Shown here in pieces: positions 17,508 through 24,872 of a DNA stretch of 64,000 bases. The DNA is taken from assembly GCF_900107255.1 (NCBI RefSeq), contig NZ_FNPH01000004.1, forward strand, positions 496,001-560,000, given 5' to 3'. How positions within the stretch are numbered: position 1 is the first letter of the stretch; each line of letters opens with the position of its first letter. Both the position numbers and the translations under genes were made by a program. This stretch comes from Micromonospora pattaloongensis (lineage in GTDB: Bacteria > Actinomycetota > Actinomycetes > Mycobacteriales > Micromonosporaceae). Below the pieces are notes generated by a model. It saw only the letters and a list, made by a program, of their open reading frames with translations, was not told the origin of the DNA and ran no database searches.

Positions 17508-18153
17508 CGGCCCCGCCGTCCTGCTGACCCGGGGTGGCGCCGCCGTCGGCCGGGCCCTCGTTCGGGATCGCTCCCCGGTCCGCGCCGGCGTCGATGCCCC
17601 GTTCGGCGCCGCGGTCGCCACCGCGGTCGGTGACCTCCTCGATGCCGCGCAGGGCGCCGCGGTCGGCCCCGGTGTCCGCGCCCGCGTCGGCGCCGCGCTC
17701 GACACCCCGATCCGCGCCGACGTCCGCCCCCGCGTCGGCGCCGCGCTCGACACCCCGATCCGCGCCGACGTCCGCCCCCGCGTCGGCGCCGCGCTCGACA
17801 CCCCGGTCCGCGCCGACGTCCGCCCCCGCGTCGGCGCCGCGCTCGACACCCCGGTCCGCGCCACGGTCGACCGCCGCGTCGGCGGCGGGGCGGGCCGCGC
17901 CGTCGGCGCCGCCATCCCGACCGGCCGGGTTGACGCCACCGTCGGCGGGGCCCTCGGCCCGCCGTGCGCCGGCGCCGCCGTCCGCGCCGCCGTCCTGCTG
18001 CCCCGGCGTGGCGCCGCCGTCGGCGGGCCCCTCGTCCCGGGCGGCGCCGTCCGCGCCGCCGTCGCGCCCCGCCGGGTCCGCGCCACCGTCCGCCGGCCCC
18101 TCACCCGGACGGCCACCACCGGTCGTCCTGATGTCGTCGTCATCGAGTCGCAT
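17485..18153 (-). CDS. Gly/Ala/Asp-rich tandem-repeat protein
   Basis: 222 aa, with no recognisable family. The core is four near-perfect 16-residue units GADRGVERGADAGADV, itself built of G-x-[DE]-x tetrads; it is flanked by degenerate EGPADGG...AGRDGGADG blocks on both sides. No signal peptide, no membrane segment, strongly acidic, probably disordered or a regular solenoid-like chain. The ATG at 18153 is favoured by a G-rich site upstream; an ATG at 18165 is an alternative. Other frames over the repeat are also open, so coding status is not certain; the minus frame is supported by its start context and overlap with the oxygenase gene. Confidence 0.5.
   Translation of the reverse strand: MRLDDDDIRTTGGGRPGEGPADGGADPAGRDGGADGAARDEGPADGGATPGQQDGGADGGAGARRAEGPADGGVNPAGRDGGADGAARPAADAAVDRGADRGVERGADAGADVGADRGVERGADAGADVGADRGVERGADAGADVGADRGVERGADAGADTGADRGALRGIEEVTDRGGDRGAERGIDAGADRGAIPNEGPADGGATPGQQDGGADGSAVRR
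17662..17862. repeat. 48-bp tandem repeat array
   Basis: Three complete 48-bp units (17701-17748, 17749-17796, 17797-17844) differ by only one or two bases, with partial units at both ends. The unit is in frame (16 codons) in the minus-strand ORF. Such arrays often change copy number between strains. Confidence 0.9.
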
Positions 18154-18390
18154 CCGAGCCCCCATCCCCGGCCGGCGCAGCGCCGCGTCGCGACCGGCGC
18201 ATACCCGGTGCGCGGCGCCCTAACCGCCGCGATCGGCGGCGCGCCGCGTGTGGCCGCAGGCCCGCGCCCGCGCACGCCGGTGACGCCGTCCACGACGTCA
18301 GCGGTCCGACGAGTTACCGGAAACATGCCGGAAAACTGCCCCGCTGGATCACCCGTACGCCCGCGTGGGGCCGGTGGGGCGTGGCCGCGG

Positions 18391-19413
18391 TCAGCCGGTC
18401 ACGAGCGGAGCGGAGCTGTCCCGGACGACGAGGTCGGTCGAGAGCTCGATCCGGGGCGATTCGAGCGACTCGCCCTGCGCCAGCCGCAGCACCGTACGGG
18501 CCGCGAGCAGGCCCATCTCGGCCAGCGGCTGCCGCACGGTGGTCAGCGGCGGCGATGCCCAGCGCGCCTCGGGCAGGTCGTCGAAGCCGACCACGCTGAC
18601 GTCGTCCGGCACCCGCAGCCCCCGCCGCCGCACGGCCTCGTACACCCCGAACGCCATCTGGTCGCTGGAGGCGAAGATCGCCGTCGGCGGCTCGGGGAGA
18701 TCGAGCAGCGCGTGCGTCCCTTCGAAGCCCGACTCGTGGAAGAAGTCCCCCGGTCGGATGAGCTCGTCGGCGACCGGGAGGCCGGCCGCCTCCAACGCGG
18801 CGCGGTAACCGTCCAGCCGGGCTCGGCTGCACAGCATCTGCGGGGCGCCGGCGATGAAGCCGATCCGCCGGTGGCCGAGCGAGAGCAGGTGCTCGGTCGC
18901 GCGCAGCCCGCCGGCCCAGTTGGTCGCGCCGATGGTCGGGATGTCCACGCTCGGCACGCCGGCGGGGTCGACCAGCACCATCGGCACGTTGAGCCGACGC
19001 AGCTCGGAGTAGCCCGGTGGGGCCAGATCGCTGGCGACCAGGATGACGCCGTCGGTGGCCCGGGTGCGCAGGTTCTGCAGCCACTGCCGGGTGGAGGTGG
19101 AGCGGCGGTGGATGGCGGAGACGACCGTGCCCACCCCGGCGGCGTGCGCCACGTCCTCGACGCCGCGGATGATCTCCACTGCCCACGGGCTGTCGAGATC
19201 GTTGAAGACCAGATCGATCAGGCTCGCCCCGGCCCGCGCCCGCGTCACGCGACGCCGGTAGCCGTGCCGGCGCAGCAGCTCCTCCACGCGTTCACGCGTC
19301 TGCGGCGAGACGTCGCTGCGCCCGTTGAGCACGCGCGAGACGGTCGGCACCGAGACGCCGGCCTCCTGGGCGATGGCGGTGATGGTGATCCTGCGTCCTT
19401 CGTCGACCGTCAC
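18391..19413 (-). CDS. LacI-family transcriptional regulator, probable xylan-use repressor
   Basis: 340 aa. A LacI-type helix-turn-helix occupies about residues 9-58 (ITAIAQEAGVSVPTVSRVLNG), followed by a periplasmic-binding-protein-like sensor domain (SLIDLVFNDL...IGFIAGAPQM...AIFASSDQMAFG). The GTG at 19411-19413 is set by AAGGAG 7 bp upstream. It is read divergently from the GH10 xylanase, with two matching palindromes in the shared 242-bp gap, so repression of the xylanase and of itself is the likely role. In Streptomyces, BxlR-type LacI regulators bind CGAA-N-TTCG-like repeats. Confidence 0.88.
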   Translation of the reverse strand: MTVDEGRRITITAIAQEAGVSVPTVSRVLNGRSDVSPQTRERVEELLRRHGYRRRVTRARAGASLIDLVFNDLDSPWAVEIIRGVEDVAHAAGVGTVVSAIHRRSTSTRQWLQNLRTRATDGVILVASDLAPPGYSELRRLNVPMVLVDPAGVPSVDIPTIGATNWAGGLRATEHLLSLGHRRIGFIAGAPQMLCSRARLDGYRAALEAAGLPVADELIRPGDFFHESGFEGTHALLDLPEPPTAIFASSDQMAFGVYEAVRRRGLRVPDDVSVVGFDDLPEARWASPPLTTVRQPLAEMGLLAARTVLRLAQGESLESPRIELSTDLVVRDSSAPLVTG

Positions 19414-19448
19414 GGGCTGCTCCTTCGGTGAGGGCTCCAGGGTACGAC

Positions 19449-19461
19449 CGAAACACTTTCG
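19449..19461. promoter_or_regulatory. Operator-like palindrome 1 (CGAAA-N3-TTTCG)
   Basis: A 13-bp inverted repeat 36 bp upstream of the LacI start. Its arrangement (5-bp arms, 3-bp centre) matches the second site at 19562. Confidence 0.6.
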
Positions 19462-19518
19462 ATGACCGAACCGGCTCCCCGAACGCCGCCGGGCGTTGTT
19501 TGGCCCCGGCAACGGGGG

Positions 19519-19548
19519 TTGACTGCCCGCGCCGGCGAACCCTAGCGT
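19519..19548 (+). promoter_or_regulatory. Promoter of the xylanase gene
   Basis: TTGACT (19519-19524), 18-bp spacer, TAGCGT (19543-19548). The second palindrome begins 14 bp after the -10 box, so a bound repressor would block the start of transcription. Confidence 0.6.
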
Positions 19549-19561
19549 TTCCCACAAGTTA

Positions 19562-19574
19562 CGGAAGTGTTCCG
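19562..19574. promoter_or_regulatory. Operator-like palindrome 2 (CGGAA-N3-TTCCG)
   Basis: Same layout as the palindrome at 19449; together they give CGRAA-N3-TTYCG. It lies just downstream of the xylanase -10 box. Confidence 0.6.
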
Positions 19575-19655
19575 GAAGTTGACCCGGATGCCTCGCCGGC
19601 CGCGCTCCGGAGTGCTTCGACATCCCCCATCCCCTCGCACCCCGAGAGGTCCCGC

Positions 19656-20750
19656 ATGAAGCTGACCCGGGCCGTCGCGACCGCCGCGACGGCGACCGCC
19701 GTCCTCATCTCGCTGACCGCCGCGGCACCGCTCGCGGCCACCGCCGGCCCGGCCGCCGGGTCGGAGCCGGCGACCGGCCCGACGTTGCGGGCCCTGGCCG
19801 CCCGCGCCGACGTCCGCATCGGCACCGCGGTCAACATGGACGCGCTCGCCTCGGACACCCCCTACCGCGAGCACGTCGCGCGGGAGTTCAACACCGTCAC
19901 CGCCGAGAACGTCATGAAGTGGGAGGCGACCGAGCCGCAGCGCGGCGCGCACGACTGGGCCGCCGCCGACCAGCTGGTCGACTTCGCCCGCGCCAACCGG
20001 CAGCTCGTCCGCGGACACACGCTCGTGTGGCACAACCAGAACCCCAGCTGGGTGACGGAGGGCGACTTCAGCTCCGCGGAGCTGCGCCAGATCCTGAAGA
20101 AGCACATCCAGGACGAGGTGCGGCACTTCAAGGGGCGGATCTGGCACTGGGACGTCGCCAACGAGATCTTCACCGACGACGGCCAGTGGCGGAACACCAT
20201 CTGGCTGGAGAAGCTCGGGCCCGGGTACGTCGCCGACGCGCTGCGCTGGGCGCACCAGGCCGACCCGAAGGCACGCCTCTACCTCAACGACTACAACGTG
20301 GAGGGGATCAACGCCAAGAGCACCGCGTACTACAACCTGATCAAGCAGCTGCGCAGCGAGGGCGTGCCGGTGCACGGCTTCGGCATCCAGGGCCACCTCG
20401 GTGTGCAGTACGGCTTCCCCGGCCAGGTGCTGGAGAACCTGCAGCGCTTCGACGCGCTCGGCGTGGAGACCGCGTTCACCGAGGTGGACGTCCGGATGCC
20501 GATGCCGGCGGACGCGACCAAGCTGCAGGCGCAGGCGTTCGCCTACAGCGCGCTGCTGCAGGCGTGCCTGCTCGCCCGCAAGTGCGTGTCGTACACCGTC
20601 TGGGGCTTCACCGACAAGTACTCGTGGGTGCCGGACTGGTTCGAGGGCGAGGGCGCGGCGAACCTCCTCGACGAGAACTACGGGCCGAAGCCCGCGCACG
20701 CGGCGGTCTCCAGCACGCTCACTCTCGCCGGGAGCCGCGGCCGGCGGTGA
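19656..20750 (+). CDS. Secreted GH10 endo-1,4-beta-xylanase
   Basis: 364 aa. A signal peptide with a Lys/Arg start and hydrophobic core (about 1-32) is followed directly by a complete GH10 TIM barrel. The acid/base glutamate is E170 in WDVANE and the nucleophile E276 in TEVDVR; HTLVWHNQNPSW is also typical. No carbohydrate-binding module is attached. The enzyme cuts xylan outside the cell into oligosaccharides, which the neighbouring cytosolic GH43 would process further. The ATG is preceded by GAGAGG. The Cys pair near the C-terminus (CLLARKC) may form a disulfide. Confidence 0.95.
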   Translation: MKLTRAVATAATATAVLISLTAAAPLAATAGPAAGSEPATGPTLRALAARADVRIGTAVNMDALASDTPYREHVAREFNTVTAENVMKWEATEPQRGAHDWAAADQLVDFARANRQLVRGHTLVWHNQNPSWVTEGDFSSAELRQILKKHIQDEVRHFKGRIWHWDVANEIFTDDGQWRNTIWLEKLGPGYVADALRWAHQADPKARLYLNDYNVEGINAKSTAYYNLIKQLRSEGVPVHGFGIQGHLGVQYGFPGQVLENLQRFDALGVETAFTEVDVRMPMPADATKLQAQAFAYSALLQACLLARKCVSYTVWGFTDKYSWVPDWFEGEGAANLLDENYGPKPAHAAVSSTLTLAGSRGRR

Positions 20751-20817
20751 AGCCGCCGCACCGGCGATCCGGCGCGGCGGGGCGGCACGGGGTTCGGCAC
20801 CAGTGGGCGGACAGCGG

Positions 20818-20837
20818 GTACGTGCGCAACCACGTAC
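20818..20837. promoter_or_regulatory. Inverted repeat GTACGTG-N6-CACGTAC
   Basis: Perfect 7-bp arms in the 278-bp gap between the xylanase and the GH43 gene. A possible operator; no partner site seen. Confidence 0.35.
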
Positions 20838-20969
20838 GGTACCCAGAAAGACCCACCCGGTGACGAGATCGGGAGGCTGCGCCCGTCGGGGCGGAGCGGA
20901 TCGGTCGAGCCGCCGGCGCGCGCGTTGACTACGGTGTCAGCGAGCACTGATCCGCACCAGGCGACGGTC

Positions 20970-20999
20970 GGGTCGGCGTCCCCGCGGGGACGCCGACCC
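20970..20999. terminator. 30-bp perfect palindrome ahead of the GH43 gene
   Basis: GGGTCGGCGTCCCCG is followed immediately by its exact reverse complement (15-bp arms). In RNA this is a very stable hairpin ending 19 bp before the GH43 ribosome site. It could terminate xylanase transcripts, protect the upstream message, or limit read-through into GH43. No T run follows; a C-rich tract does. Confidence 0.6.
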
Positions 21000-21028
21000 G
21001 CCCCCCACCCGAGCCCCCGGAGGATCCG

Positions 21029-22546
21029 ATCAGTTCCACGAACGGCACCTTCAGCAACCCGATCATCAGTGGCTGCCACCCCGACCCGAGCGTCTGTCGC
21101 GTCGGCGAGGACTACTACCTGGCGTGCTCCAGCTTCGAGTACTTCCCCGGCGTGCCGATCTTCCACAGCCGGGACCTGGCGCACTGGCGCCAGATCGGCA
21201 ACGCGCTGGACCGGCCGACCCAGCTCCGGCTGCCGGAGACCATGCCCTCCTCCGGCGGCGTCTACGCCCCGACGCTGCGCCACCACGACGGCCGGTTCTG
21301 GCTGATCACGTCCAACGTCCCCCACCGCGGCACCCTGATCGTGACCGCGGACGACCCGGCCGGCCCGTGGTCGGAGCCGGTGCACCTGCCCGCCGTGCCC
21401 GGCATCGATCCGGATTTGGCCTGGGACGACGAGGGCAACTGCTGGTGCACCTACGCGGGGATCGCGCAGGTGCGCATCGATCCGGTGACCGGCCGCGCCC
21501 TGGAGGCGCCCCGGCGGCTCTGGTCCGGCACCGGCGGGCAGTACCCGGAGGCGCCGCACCTGTACCGGAACGACGACCTGTGGTACCTGCTGATCGCCGA
21601 GGGCGGTACGGAACAGGGCCACGCGGTCTCGGTCGCGCGCGGCCCCGCCCCCACCGGCCCCTTCGAGCCGTGCCCCAGCAATCCGATCCTCACCCACCGC
21701 GGCACGGACAACCCGATCCAGAACACCGGGCACGGCGACCTGGTGCAGGCGCACGACGGGTCCTGGTGGCTGGTGTTCCTGGGCGCGCGTCTGCGCGGCG
21801 GCACGCCGGGCTGGCACGTGCTGGGCCGGGAGACGTTTCTCGCGCCGGTCAGCTGGGTCGACGGCTGGCCGGTCGTGGGCGAGGTCGGGCTGGAGATGAA
21901 GGGACCCTCCCTGGCGCCGGCGCCCTGGCCCGACCCGCCGGTCCGCGACGACTTCAGCACGCCCACGCTGGCCCCGCAGTGGATCTCACTCCGCTCCCGG
22001 ACGCCCGACCGGGTCTCGCTGGCCGAACGCCCGGGTTGGCTGACGCTGCGCCCCGGCGCACGGTCGCTCGACGACCCGGGCGTCACCTTCGTCGGCCGCC
22101 GGCAGGGGCACCTCAACGCACGGGTGCGCGCCCGGATCGACGCCGCGCACGGCCGCGGCGGGCTCGCGGTGCGCCTGGACGAACAGCACCACTACGCCGT
22201 GGAGATCACCGGGCGGACGGCGACGGCGCGGGCCCGGATCGGGCCGTTGGCGCAGTCGCTGGGCGAGCGGGCGCTGCGCGGCGGTCCGGTCGTGTTGCGG
22301 ATCGAGATCCGCGCCTCGGCCGCCAGCCCGGACCACCCGCGGCAGGAGCCGGACGTCGTCAGCCTCGGGGTCGAGGAGGACGACGGGCGATTCGTGCCGC
22401 TGGCCGAACTCGACGGCAGATACCTGTCCACCGAGGTCGCGGGCGGCTTCACCGGCCGGGTGATCGGCATGTACGTCGGGGCCGGCACCGTGGAGGTCGA
22501 CTGGTACGACTACGTCGGCGACGACGACGCGCTGCCCGACTTCTGA
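21029..22546 (+). CDS. GH43 beta-xylosidase/arabinofuranosidase, apparent ATC start
   Basis: 505 aa if translated from ATC at 21029. The five-blade propeller triad is visible: base D19 in HPDPS, an aspartate in GIDPDLAWDD, and the acid glutamate in QYPEAPH; a C-terminal beta-sandwich (about 310-505) is typical of GH43 beta-xylosidases. No signal peptide, so cytosolic. The reading frame is open from 20951, yet holds no ATG, GTG or TTG before GTG 21152, which would delete the catalytic base. The ATC sits 5 bp after GGAGGA exactly where homologues begin M-S-[ST]-T-N-G-T-F. Either initiation at AUC, a point mutation that silences the gene, or a base-call error. Confidence 0.85.
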   Translation: MSSTNGTFSNPIISGCHPDPSVCRVGEDYYLACSSFEYFPGVPIFHSRDLAHWRQIGNALDRPTQLRLPETMPSSGGVYAPTLRHHDGRFWLITSNVPHRGTLIVTADDPAGPWSEPVHLPAVPGIDPDLAWDDEGNCWCTYAGIAQVRIDPVTGRALEAPRRLWSGTGGQYPEAPHLYRNDDLWYLLIAEGGTEQGHAVSVARGPAPTGPFEPCPSNPILTHRGTDNPIQNTGHGDLVQAHDGSWWLVFLGARLRGGTPGWHVLGRETFLAPVSWVDGWPVVGEVGLEMKGPSLAPAPWPDPPVRDDFSTPTLAPQWISLRSRTPDRVSLAERPGWLTLRPGARSLDDPGVTFVGRRQGHLNARVRARIDAAHGRGGLAVRLDEQHHYAVEITGRTATARARIGPLAQSLGERALRGGPVVLRIEIRASAASPDHPRQEPDVVSLGVEEDDGRFVPLAELDGRYLSTEVAGGFTGRVIGMYVGAGTVEVDWYDYVGDDDALPDF

Positions 22547-22630
22547 CCCCGCTCCCTGCGGCCGCGGCCGTTGTTCCACCCCACCTCGTGCGTTATGTAG
22601 ACCGACGGACATCGAGCGCCGCGAGGGGGG

Positions 22631-23230
22631 ATGCGGATGGTCGGCGGGCTGCTCTTCGTGTGCCACGCCAACCTGTGCCGATCCCCGATGGCGGAGTACA
22701 TCGCCCGAGCGATGCTGACCGACATGGCGCCGGCGGCCGACGCGCCCGTGGCGGTGTCGAGCGCCGGCACCCACGCCGTGCCCGGACAGCCGATGCACCC
22801 GCACGCCGCCGCGGTCGCCGCCCAGTGGTCGGGCGAGAGCCACACCTTCCGGAGCCGGCCGGTCACCGCCGCGGCGCTCGCGCGCGCCGGCGTCGTCCTC
22901 ACGGCGACGCGGGAGCAGCGCGGCGCGTGCGTCGCGCTGGCGCCGGGCGCGATCCGCCGTACCTTCACGCTGCGGCAGTTCTCCCGGCTGGTGACGGCGG
23001 CGACCGAGCGGGGGTGGCCGACGGCCGAGATCGACGCGGCGCCCGCGGAGCGGTTGGCGGCGCTGGTCTCGACCGCGGGTCGGGCCCGGGCGCTCGTCCA
23101 GCCGGCCCGGGCCGGCGAGGACGATCTGGCCGACCCGCTCGGGCAGCCGCTGGGCCAGTTCCGCCGGTGCGCCGGGGAGATCGAGCGGGCGCTGCGACCC
23201 GTCGTGGACGTCATCGCGAAGCCTTGCTGA
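22631..23230 (+). CDS. Low-molecular-weight protein-tyrosine phosphatase
   Basis: 199 aa. The P-loop C-x5-R-S is at 11-18 (CHANLCRS) and the general-acid region DDLADPLG lies near the C-terminus. In capsule and exopolysaccharide clusters such Wzb-type enzymes dephosphorylate the BY-kinase; here the kinase gene is the convergent neighbour and the two 3' ends overlap by 20 bp. GAGGGGGG precedes the ATG. Length is about 40 residues above the minimal LMW-PTP, mainly from an insert before the D-loop. Confidence 0.88.
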   Translation: MRMVGGLLFVCHANLCRSPMAEYIARAMLTDMAPAADAPVAVSSAGTHAVPGQPMHPHAAAVAAQWSGESHTFRSRPVTAAALARAGVVLTATREQRGACVALAPGAIRRTFTLRQFSRLVTAATERGWPTAEIDAAPAERLAALVSTAGRARALVQPARAGEDDLADPLGQPLGQFRRCAGEIERALRPVVDVIAKPC

Positions 23231-24680
23231 GCTTTCTCGCCCGCGTCCGCTTGGCGTCGTCCCCCCCGGTCTTCTGTGCCGGCGCCATCGCCTTGCCCGA
23301 CGTGCCCGGCACCCGCGGCCGCACCGGCGTCGCCGGCGCCACCCGGTACGCGGCGTACTGGTAGGCGTCCGCCTTCGGCAGCGCCGACATGTTCAGCACC
23401 GCGCCGAGAATCCGGGCCCCGGCCGCCCGTAGGGCGGTCGTGGCGGCCGCCACCTGCGACGCGGTGGTCTTGCCGCGCCGGGTGACGAGCAGCGCGCCAT
23501 CGCACTGCGCCGCGATCACCGCGCCGTCGGTGACCGAGGTCAGCGGGGCGGTGTCGACCACGACGATGTCCGCGTGCCCCTTGAGCGTCGTGAGCAGTTC
23601 GGCCATCGCCGCCGAACCGAGCAGCTCGCTGGGGTTGGGGGGCAGCGCCCCGCTGGGCAGCACGGAGAGCGGCACGTCCCCCCAGGGCTGCAGCACGTCC
23701 TCCACGGCGACCTCACCGATCAGGACGTCGGTCAACCCGACCCCGGCCTCCATCCCCATGTACTCCGCGACGTGCGGCCGCCGCAGGTCGGCGTCGACGA
23801 GCAGGACCCGCCAGCCGGCCTCGGCGAGCGCGATCGACAGGTTGCAGGCCATCGTCGACTTCCCCTCGGACTGCATCGCGCTGGTGACGGCGATGACCTG
23901 CACCGCCTCGCCGAGGTTGACGAACCGCAGGTTGGTCCGGAGCTTCCGGACGGCCTCGGCGCGCGGCGAGTGCGCGGCGTCGTCGACGATGAGCGGCTCG
24001 GTCCGGGCGGCGTTCTCGAACGGGACCCGGCCCAGCAGCGGGGTCTGGGCGGCCTCCCGCAGCCCGGCCTCGTCGCGGACGGTGGTGTCGGTGATGCCGC
24101 GCAGGGCGGCCAGCACGATGCCGGCGAGCAGGCCGAGCAGCCCGGCGAGGGGCAGGTCGCGGACCGGGCGCGGCGAGACGGGCTCAGGATCCAGCCGGGG
24201 CCCGTCGACCACCTCCACCCGCACGGGCGCCCGGTCGGTGCCCGTTGGCGTCTCGATCCGCTGCACCAGCTCCACGAAGCGGGTGGAGATCTCCCGGGCC
24301 AGATCCACGGAGCGCGCCTGGTCGCTGTCCACCACGGTCGCCTCCACCAGCACCGTGTCGGGCTGCACGCGCGCGGTGATCCGCGACCGCGCCTCCTGGG
24401 TCGTGAGACCGAAGTCGCGGCTGTCCACCACGGCGCGGGCGAGCCGGTCGCTGCGGAGCAGGTCCACGTAGGACTTCACGCGCTGCTGCAGGAAGAGTCC
24501 GCCCTGGTAGGCATCGCTCACCCCTTGGTTCGGGGTGGTGACGAAGAAGGTCACGGTGGTGGCGTATTTCGGGTCGGCGCGGATGGTCGCGAACCCGGCG
24601 ATCCCGAGCGCGAGCACGACCGTCATCAGGACAAGCCACCACCGTTGCCGAACCGCCAGGAGGCGATTGCGAAATTCCAT
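23211..24680 (-). CDS. Polysaccharide chain-length/BY-kinase fusion (Wzz-CpsD type)
   Basis: 489 aa inner-membrane protein. A Wzz-type domain with two membrane helices (about 14-33 and 176-193) is fused to a bacterial tyrosine kinase: Walker A QSEGKST, Walker A' LLVDADLRRP, Walker B VVVDTAPL. A short Tyr cluster (YQYAAY) precedes a basic C-terminal tail and is the likely autophosphorylation site. It would control polymer length and export together with the LMW phosphatase. GAGAGGA precedes the ATG. Confidence 0.9.
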   Translation of the reverse strand: MEFRNRLLAVRQRWWLVLMTVVLALGIAGFATIRADPKYATTVTFFVTTPNQGVSDAYQGGLFLQQRVKSYVDLLRSDRLARAVVDSRDFGLTTQEARSRITARVQPDTVLVEATVVDSDQARSVDLAREISTRFVELVQRIETPTGTDRAPVRVEVVDGPRLDPEPVSPRPVRDLPLAGLLGLLAGIVLAALRGITDTTVRDEAGLREAAQTPLLGRVPFENAARTEPLIVDDAAHSPRAEAVRKLRTNLRFVNLGEAVQVIAVTSAMQSEGKSTMACNLSIALAEAGWRVLLVDADLRRPHVAEYMGMEAGVGLTDVLIGEVAVEDVLQPWGDVPLSVLPSGALPPNPSELLGSAAMAELLTTLKGHADIVVVDTAPLTSVTDGAVIAAQCDGALLVTRRGKTTASQVAAATTALRAAGARILGAVLNMSALPKADAYQYAAYRVAPATPVRPRVPGTSGKAMAPAQKTGGDDAKRTRARKLSKASR

Positions 24681-24872
24681 CGGCTTTTATCCTCTCGTTC
24701 CTGCGATAACCGTCTATCTTGCCGAAACACTGTCGGCAGCCCCGCGGAATGCGACTATGAAACAACCAACCACTGTGCTTGCCGCCTAACTGAATGTAGT
24801 TGATTGACGGCCGTACCCGACCCCGATCCCTCAATACGGCCACCATCAGAAACAGGATCTTGAGGGCGACAT
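24681..24872. other. Divergent promoter region of the polysaccharide cluster
   Basis: A 192-bp, relatively AT-rich gap between the BY-kinase (-) and the membrane/M15-like fusion (+). It contains an inverted repeat GGCCGTA (24809-24815) / TACGGCC (24835-24841). No clear -35/-10 pair can be called on either strand. Confidence 0.45.

Noticed and set aside
17662-17862. CRISPR-like array
   Set aside because: Units are contiguous and in frame with no unique spacers; it is a coding tandem repeat.
17534-18223. Plus-strand Ser/Pro/Ala-rich open frame over the 48-bp repeats
   Set aside because: Repeats keep several frames open. The minus frame has better start context, GC3 and operon overlap.
21152-22546. 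GH43 starting at GTG 21152
   Set aside because: It would lack the catalytic base and first blade of the propeller and has no ribosome site.
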